In this document: piece after piece, positions 60,822 to 64,000 of the stretch
Position numbering within the stretch: the first letter of the stretch is position 1
Layout of the letters: every line of letters starts with the position of its first letter
Source: Micromonospora matsumotoense
Lineage (GTDB): Bacteria; Actinomycetota; Actinomycetes; Mycobacteriales; Micromonosporaceae
Assembly (NCBI RefSeq): GCF_900091525.1
Contig: NZ_FMCU01000004.1
Location: forward strand, 434,001 to 498,000
Direction: 5' to 3'
Length of the DNA stretch: 64,000 nt
The notes under the pieces: model-generated
Database searches by the model: none
The model's input: only the letters and a program-made list of their open reading frames with translations
Told to the model about the DNA's origin: nothing
Position numbers and translations under genes: made by a program

Positions 60822-61993
60822 ACCCGTCCTCCGATCTGGTACTTCGTCAGGTATGCGGAGAAGCGCTCGTCGAGCTCGTCGGCGTCGAGGCCGTAGTCCT
60901 CGGCCCGGTAGACGTGCCTGCCGAGCTTGTCCTTGCGGTTCGCCGCGAGGTAGCCGCGGAACGCCTGCTCGACCTCGCCGTCCCAGCGGGCACCGAGGAA
61001 TTCGCAGATCTCGGCCATCACCGCGATCGGGTCGGCCATCAGGCGCTGGTAGTCGACGTCGAGCACCGGCGTGTCGGCGATCTTGTCCCGCTCGGCGCGC
61101 GCGAACAGGTCGAGCATCTCCGCGAAGCGTTCGGTCCAGAGCGTACCCAGCGCGAGACGGTCCACCTGGTCGGCGCGCGCGAGTCGGATGATCTCGGTGA
61201 GGCTGCACGTCGAGGGGATGGTGACGCTCGGGGCGCGGTGCATGTAGATCAGCCGGGCGTCCGGGTAGGTGCGGGCGAGCGCGTCGGCCCGCCACAGGTG
61301 GAACGGGTCCTTGAGCACCAGCGTGTCGGTGGGCACCCGCCAGACGATGTGCTGCATCAGGTAGCGGTGGTAGTCGTAGGCGTCGTACTGGTCCTGGGTC
61401 CGCAGCCACTCGCCGTAGCTGGGCACGGTGTAGCGCAGCTCGTACGCCATGGTCTTGAACGTCGGCGCGGTCAGCCGGTGGTCCTCGTCCGGGCGGTGCG
61501 GCTCCCACAGGTGCACCGGCTTGAGCGCCGGCGCGACCGTGTAGTAGTCGGTGCAGAAGTTCTCCGCGGCCCGGACCAGCGCCTGCCGGGTCGCCTCGTC
61601 GCGGTCGTCGGTCGCGGGCGCCATCAGCTCCCACAGGTCGGGTGCCCGCAGATCCGGGTGCTGGCCGAGCAGGTTGTGCATCAGCGTGGTGCCGCTGCGG
61701 GTCATGCCCGTGACGAACACCGGCTGGTGGATCTCGGTCGAGGCGATCTCGGGGTTCTTCACCCGGGCCCGGTGAGCGGCGGCCTGGGTGGCGAGCGCGG
61801 CGATCAGGGCGCCCCGGACCGACCGGCGGCCGGCCTCGTTCAGGCCACCCTCCGTGTCCAACGCCCCCAGGAGCCGGTCGAGGGCGTCGAGGTGCGCGAA
61901 CTCGAAGCCCGGAACTCCCGCCCTCTCCCGGGCTGCCTCGACGAACTCCTCCACCCGGTAGGTGTCCTGACTCGGTTCGATGACGGCGGTCAC
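60818..61993 (-). CDS. PAPS-dependent sulfotransferase
   Basis: A 391-residue sulfotransferase. The 5'-phosphosulfate loop is FVTGMTRSGTTLMHNLL (about residue 95), the 3'-phosphate region DARLIYMHRAPSVTIPS, and the family signature VLKDPFHLWRADALARTYP. It transfers sulfate from PAPS to a hydroxyl or amine. GTG start after AGAGGGGAG. First gene of a run with CysD and CysN that supplies the activated sulfate. The class is that of bacterial Stf0/lipid- and small-molecule-type enzymes; acceptor unknown. Confidence 0.9.
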   Translation of the reverse strand: MTAVIEPSQDTYRVEEFVEAARERAGVPGFEFAHLDALDRLLGALDTEGGLNEAGRRSVRGALIAALATQAAAHRARVKNPEIASTEIHQPVFVTGMTRSGTTLMHNLLGQHPDLRAPDLWELMAPATDDRDEATRQALVRAAENFCTDYYTVAPALKPVHLWEPHRPDEDHRLTAPTFKTMAYELRYTVPSYGEWLRTQDQYDAYDYHRYLMQHIVWRVPTDTLVLKDPFHLWRADALARTYPDARLIYMHRAPSVTIPSTCSLTEIIRLARADQVDRLALGTLWTERFAEMLDLFARAERDKIADTPVLDVDYQRLMADPIAVMAEICEFLGARWDGEVEQAFRGYLAANRKDKLGRHVYRAEDYGLDADELDERFSAYLTKYQIGGRV

Positions 61994-62302
61994 GGCGTAC
62001 TCCCCTCTATCTGGCTGCAAGCGCGGCGGATCGGGCTGCCGGTCCGCGCGGTCGGTGCGCCGCACCGCGGAGCCGGACCGACCGACGGACCGCGACGAAT
62101 GTGAACAACGGTCACGGTAGGTAGCGACGATAGGCACCCGACCCCGGTCGGTACAGGGCCACATCAGCCGTTTCCGGGGAACCAAAGCCGACGCCGACAA
62201 GTGGCCCGGGGTCCGACGTCAATGTGGCTCTGGAGCGGTGGCGAGCAGCGGCCCTATGGTCGGCCCAGCCAATCGGCGATGCACCGCGGATCGGAGGACC
62301 AG
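61994..62302. promoter_or_regulatory. 309-bp divergent promoter region
   Basis: No gene is seen. The region separates the sulfotransferase and PabC-like genes. GCCAATCGGC (about 62269-62278) differs by one base from the palindrome GCCAATTGGC at 47539, and ACAGGGCCACATCA (about 62153-62166) echoes ACAGGGCCATGTA at 40730. These weak matches are compatible with the same regulator. Confidence 0.35.
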
Positions 62303-63133
62303 ATGCCGTCGGCGACTCGGGCCGTCCCCCTGCTGCTGTGGGAGACGGGGGTCAGCGAAGGAATCGAGGACAGTCGGTACCGACCCGTCGTCGCCGACTC
62401 CTGGCTCCTGACCGATGGTCGGGCACGGGCCTATCCGCTGCACTGGCGACGCTTCGGTGCCGCCGTGCAACGGTTCGGGGTCCCGGCGCACCGGGTGGCG
62501 TCCTTCGGGACGTCGGTCACCGCGGCGCTGCCCCGCTCCGGGGTCTGGTTCCCCCGCATCGAACTGCACATGATCCCCACGCAGCGGCTGGCCCTGCGGC
62601 TGCGTCCCGCCCCACCACTGGTCAGCAGGGCACGCGGCTGGCTCTGGCCGCATCCGGACCCCCGGCGGCTGCCCCACCTCAAGGGGCCGGACTTCGAGAA
62701 GCTGGAGAAGATCAGGGCCGCCGCCCAGGACGCGGGCGCCGACGAGGCCCTGCTGTGCGACGAGCAGGGTCTGGTCCGCGAGGGGGCGTTCAGCACGCTC
62801 TACTGGTGGTCGGCCGGCATCCTGCACACCCCGCCGGACGACGGGCGGATCCTGCCCGGCGTCACCCGGCGGCTGCTGCTGGCCCGCTGCGCCGCGCTCG
62901 GCCTGCCGGTGCGGCACCGCCTGCCGAGCGTGGCGGAGCTGCTCGACAGCGAGGTGTGGATCACCAGTGCCCTGCACGGCATCCGAGTACTGACCGAGAT
63001 CAACGGACAGCCGACCGCTCCCGTCCACGAGCGGCGGTTGCACGAGTGGCGCGCCCATCTCGACGCGCTGAGCGAACCCCTGCCCGACCCCGAGGCCATC
63101 TGGCCGCACCGAAGCACCGAGGAGGCACCATGA
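62303..63133 (+). CDS. pabC: Aminodeoxychorismate lyase-like class IV PLP enzyme (PabC)
   Basis: A 276-residue fold-type IV enzyme. The PLP lysine is in LPHLKGPDFEKLEKIRAAA (about residue 134), followed by ADEALLCDEQGLVREGAFS and the phosphate-binding GVTRRLLL and ITSALHGIRVL segments. It converts aminodeoxychorismate to PABA and pyruvate. The branched-chain aminotransferase alternative is less likely because PabAB is in the same locus. ATG after GGAGGA. Its stop overlaps the next ligase ATG by 4 bp, a direct link between PABA formation and activation. Confidence 0.85.
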   Translation: MPSATRAVPLLLWETGVSEGIEDSRYRPVVADSWLLTDGRARAYPLHWRRFGAAVQRFGVPAHRVASFGTSVTAALPRSGVWFPRIELHMIPTQRLALRLRPAPPLVSRARGWLWPHPDPRRLPHLKGPDFEKLEKIRAAAQDAGADEALLCDEQGLVREGAFSTLYWWSAGILHTPPDDGRILPGVTRRLLLARCAALGLPVRHRLPSVAELLDSEVWITSALHGIRVLTEINGQPTAPVHERRLHEWRAHLDALSEPLPDPEAIWPHRSTEEAP

Positions 63134-64000
63134 AGCTCAGGTCACTACAGCGTTATCTGGCATCGGTCCCGCGCATGCACTTCGGGCGGTCGCACCGGGG
63201 GCTGCGGGCCCGGCTGGAGCTGCTGGCCACGCGTCAGCTCGGCGCGGGCGACTTCCTGTGGCATGCCCTGGAGCGGGGGCAGGACCACGACGCGCCGCTG
63301 TTCCACCACCTGCCGCCCGGCGGCGGCCCGGACGACCTGATCGTCTACAGCCTGGCGACGCTGCGCGACCAGACCGAGCGGTACGCCCGGTGGTACCACA
63401 ACGCCGGGGTCACCCACGGCGACCGGGTGGGGGTGTTCACCCGCAACGGCATGGCGAGCTTCGTGCACTTCCTGGCGCTCAACAGCCTCGGGGCGATCCC
63501 CGCCGTGATCAACCCGAACATGCTGCCCGACACCGCCGCCAAGTACCTCGACCGGCTCGACGCGGTCGGCGTGGTGGTCGACGCGGACAAGCTCGGCCCG
63601 CTGCTCAACGGCATGGCCGACGCCCGTCCGTTCCGGTTCACCGCCTCGCAGGAGGAGATGCACGCCGCGCCGCCGGCCGGCCCGCTGCCCGGGGTCTACC
63701 CCTACCGGCACGGCGACCGCGACCCGGTGCTCATCTCGCACTCCTCGGGCACCACCGGCATGCCCAAGGCCGCCACGTTCGGCCACCGCCAGTTCTTCGC
63801 CGGCAAGCGCCCCCGGATCATGACGCTGCCGTCCGGCCCGGACGACAAGATGCTGCTGGCCTTCCCGGCCTCGCACTCGTCCGGCTACAGCTACATGATG
63901 ATGGCCACCCTCATCGGCCTGCCCACCCTGGTGATGGAGTCCCAGGACGGGGCGACGGTGGCCCAGGCGATGCGGTGGTGGAAGCCCAGCGTGGTGACCG
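63130..64000 (+). CDS. AMP-forming ligase, N-terminal part (diazotase/acyl-CoA synthetase-like; cut by window edge)
   Basis: The first 290 codons of an ANL enzyme, running off the right edge. GGAGG stands 4 bases before the ATG. Visible: HGDRVGVFTRNGMASFVHFL, LGAIPAVINPNML, and the intact P-loop ISHSSGTTGMPKAATFGHRQ (about residue 211), then FPASHSSGYSYMMM. It is translationally coupled to PabC, so PABA or a PABA product is the likely substrate. In pathways with a CreD/CreE-type pair, an ANL enzyme (CreM, AvaA6) uses ATP and nitrite to diazotise an arylamine, so this is the best diazotase candidate here; simple CoA ligation is the alternative. Confidence 0.85.
   Translation, partial: MKLRSLQRYLASVPRMHFGRSHRGLRARLELLATRQLGAGDFLWHALERGQDHDAPLFHHLPPGGGPDDLIVYSLATLRDQTERYARWYHNAGVTHGDRVGVFTRNGMASFVHFLALNSLGAIPAVINPNMLPDTAAKYLDRLDAVGVVVDADKLGPLLNGMADARPFRFTASQEEMHAAPPAGPLPGVYPYRHGDRDPVLISHSSGTTGMPKAATFGHRQFFAGKRPRIMTLPSGPDDKMLLAFPASHSSGYSYMMMATLIGLPTLVMESQDGATVAQAMRWWKPSVVT

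Noticed and set aside
1..64000. Search for tRNA, rRNA, CRISPR repeats, phage genes or modular PKS/NRPS.
   Set aside because: No cloverleaf-like or rRNA stretches, no regularly spaced repeats, no integrase or structural phage genes, and no ketosynthase, carrier-protein or condensation domains were recognised by eye.

Overview
The window is very GC-rich DNA, with GTG starts, many 4-bp ATGA/GTGA stop-start overlaps, MocR/PucR/TetR regulators, an ECF42-type sigma factor and a mycothiol-dependent nitroreductase homologue. This fits a filamentous actinomycete, possibly Micromonosporaceae (inference from style; there is no rRNA or other marker here). No rRNA, tRNA, CRISPR array or phage was seen.

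Layout. 1-8 kb: a small-molecule catabolism region (amidohydrolase end, two alcohol dehydrogenases, aldehyde dehydrogenase, PucR regulator, a P450 fused to its own reductase), tied together by a candidate shared operator. 8-10 kb: a TetR repressor and a divergent double-DUF4386 membrane protein around a palindromic operator. 10.3-13.3 kb: a TauD/TfdA-like dioxygenase preceded by a 41-codon small gene, then debris (frameshifted TetR remnant, reductase fragment, internally deleted IS5-type transposase). 13.3-17 kb: ECF42 sigma factor with its DGPF partner, and a two-component system.

17-47 kb and 55-64 kb look like one large, unusual biosynthetic locus. The central minus-strand operon (40636 down to 26982) reads DAHP synthase, aminodeoxychorismate synthase (PabAB), CreE/FzmM-like aspartate N-oxygenase, CreD/FzmL-like nitrosuccinate lyase, nitronate monooxygenase, tautomerase, CysK-like PLP enzyme, two ATP-grasp ligases, an MFS exporter and a methyltransferase with DNA-methylase motifs. 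A PabC-like aminodeoxychorismate lyase sits at 62.3 kb, overlapping by 4 bp an AMP-forming ligase that runs off the window. Together these predict p-aminobenzoate (PABA) and enzymatically made nitrite, the ingredients of an aryl diazonium or other N-N product. Flanking blocks add an aromatic-amino-acid ammonia-lyase, two FOXRED2-like flavoproteins, a second AMP ligase, an FMN hydroxyacid oxidase and a P450 (17-27 kb), and a GriC/GriD-like arylcarboxylate reductase pair, SDR and azoreductase-type flavoprotein (42-47 kb) under a probable MocR regulator.

47.9-55.1 kb holds a cation/proton antiporter, two small proteins and a complete branched-chain amino acid/amide-type ABC importer. 55.1-62 kb is a minus-strand run of sulfotransferase, a binding-protein-like gene without a signal peptide, CysD, CysN, mycothiol nitroreductase homologue, arylamine N-acetyltransferase and DNA-3-methyladenine glycosylase. 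This suggests sulfation of the product plus protection against nitro/arylamine intermediates and DNA alkylation. The identity of the product is inference; the enzyme family calls are mostly secure.
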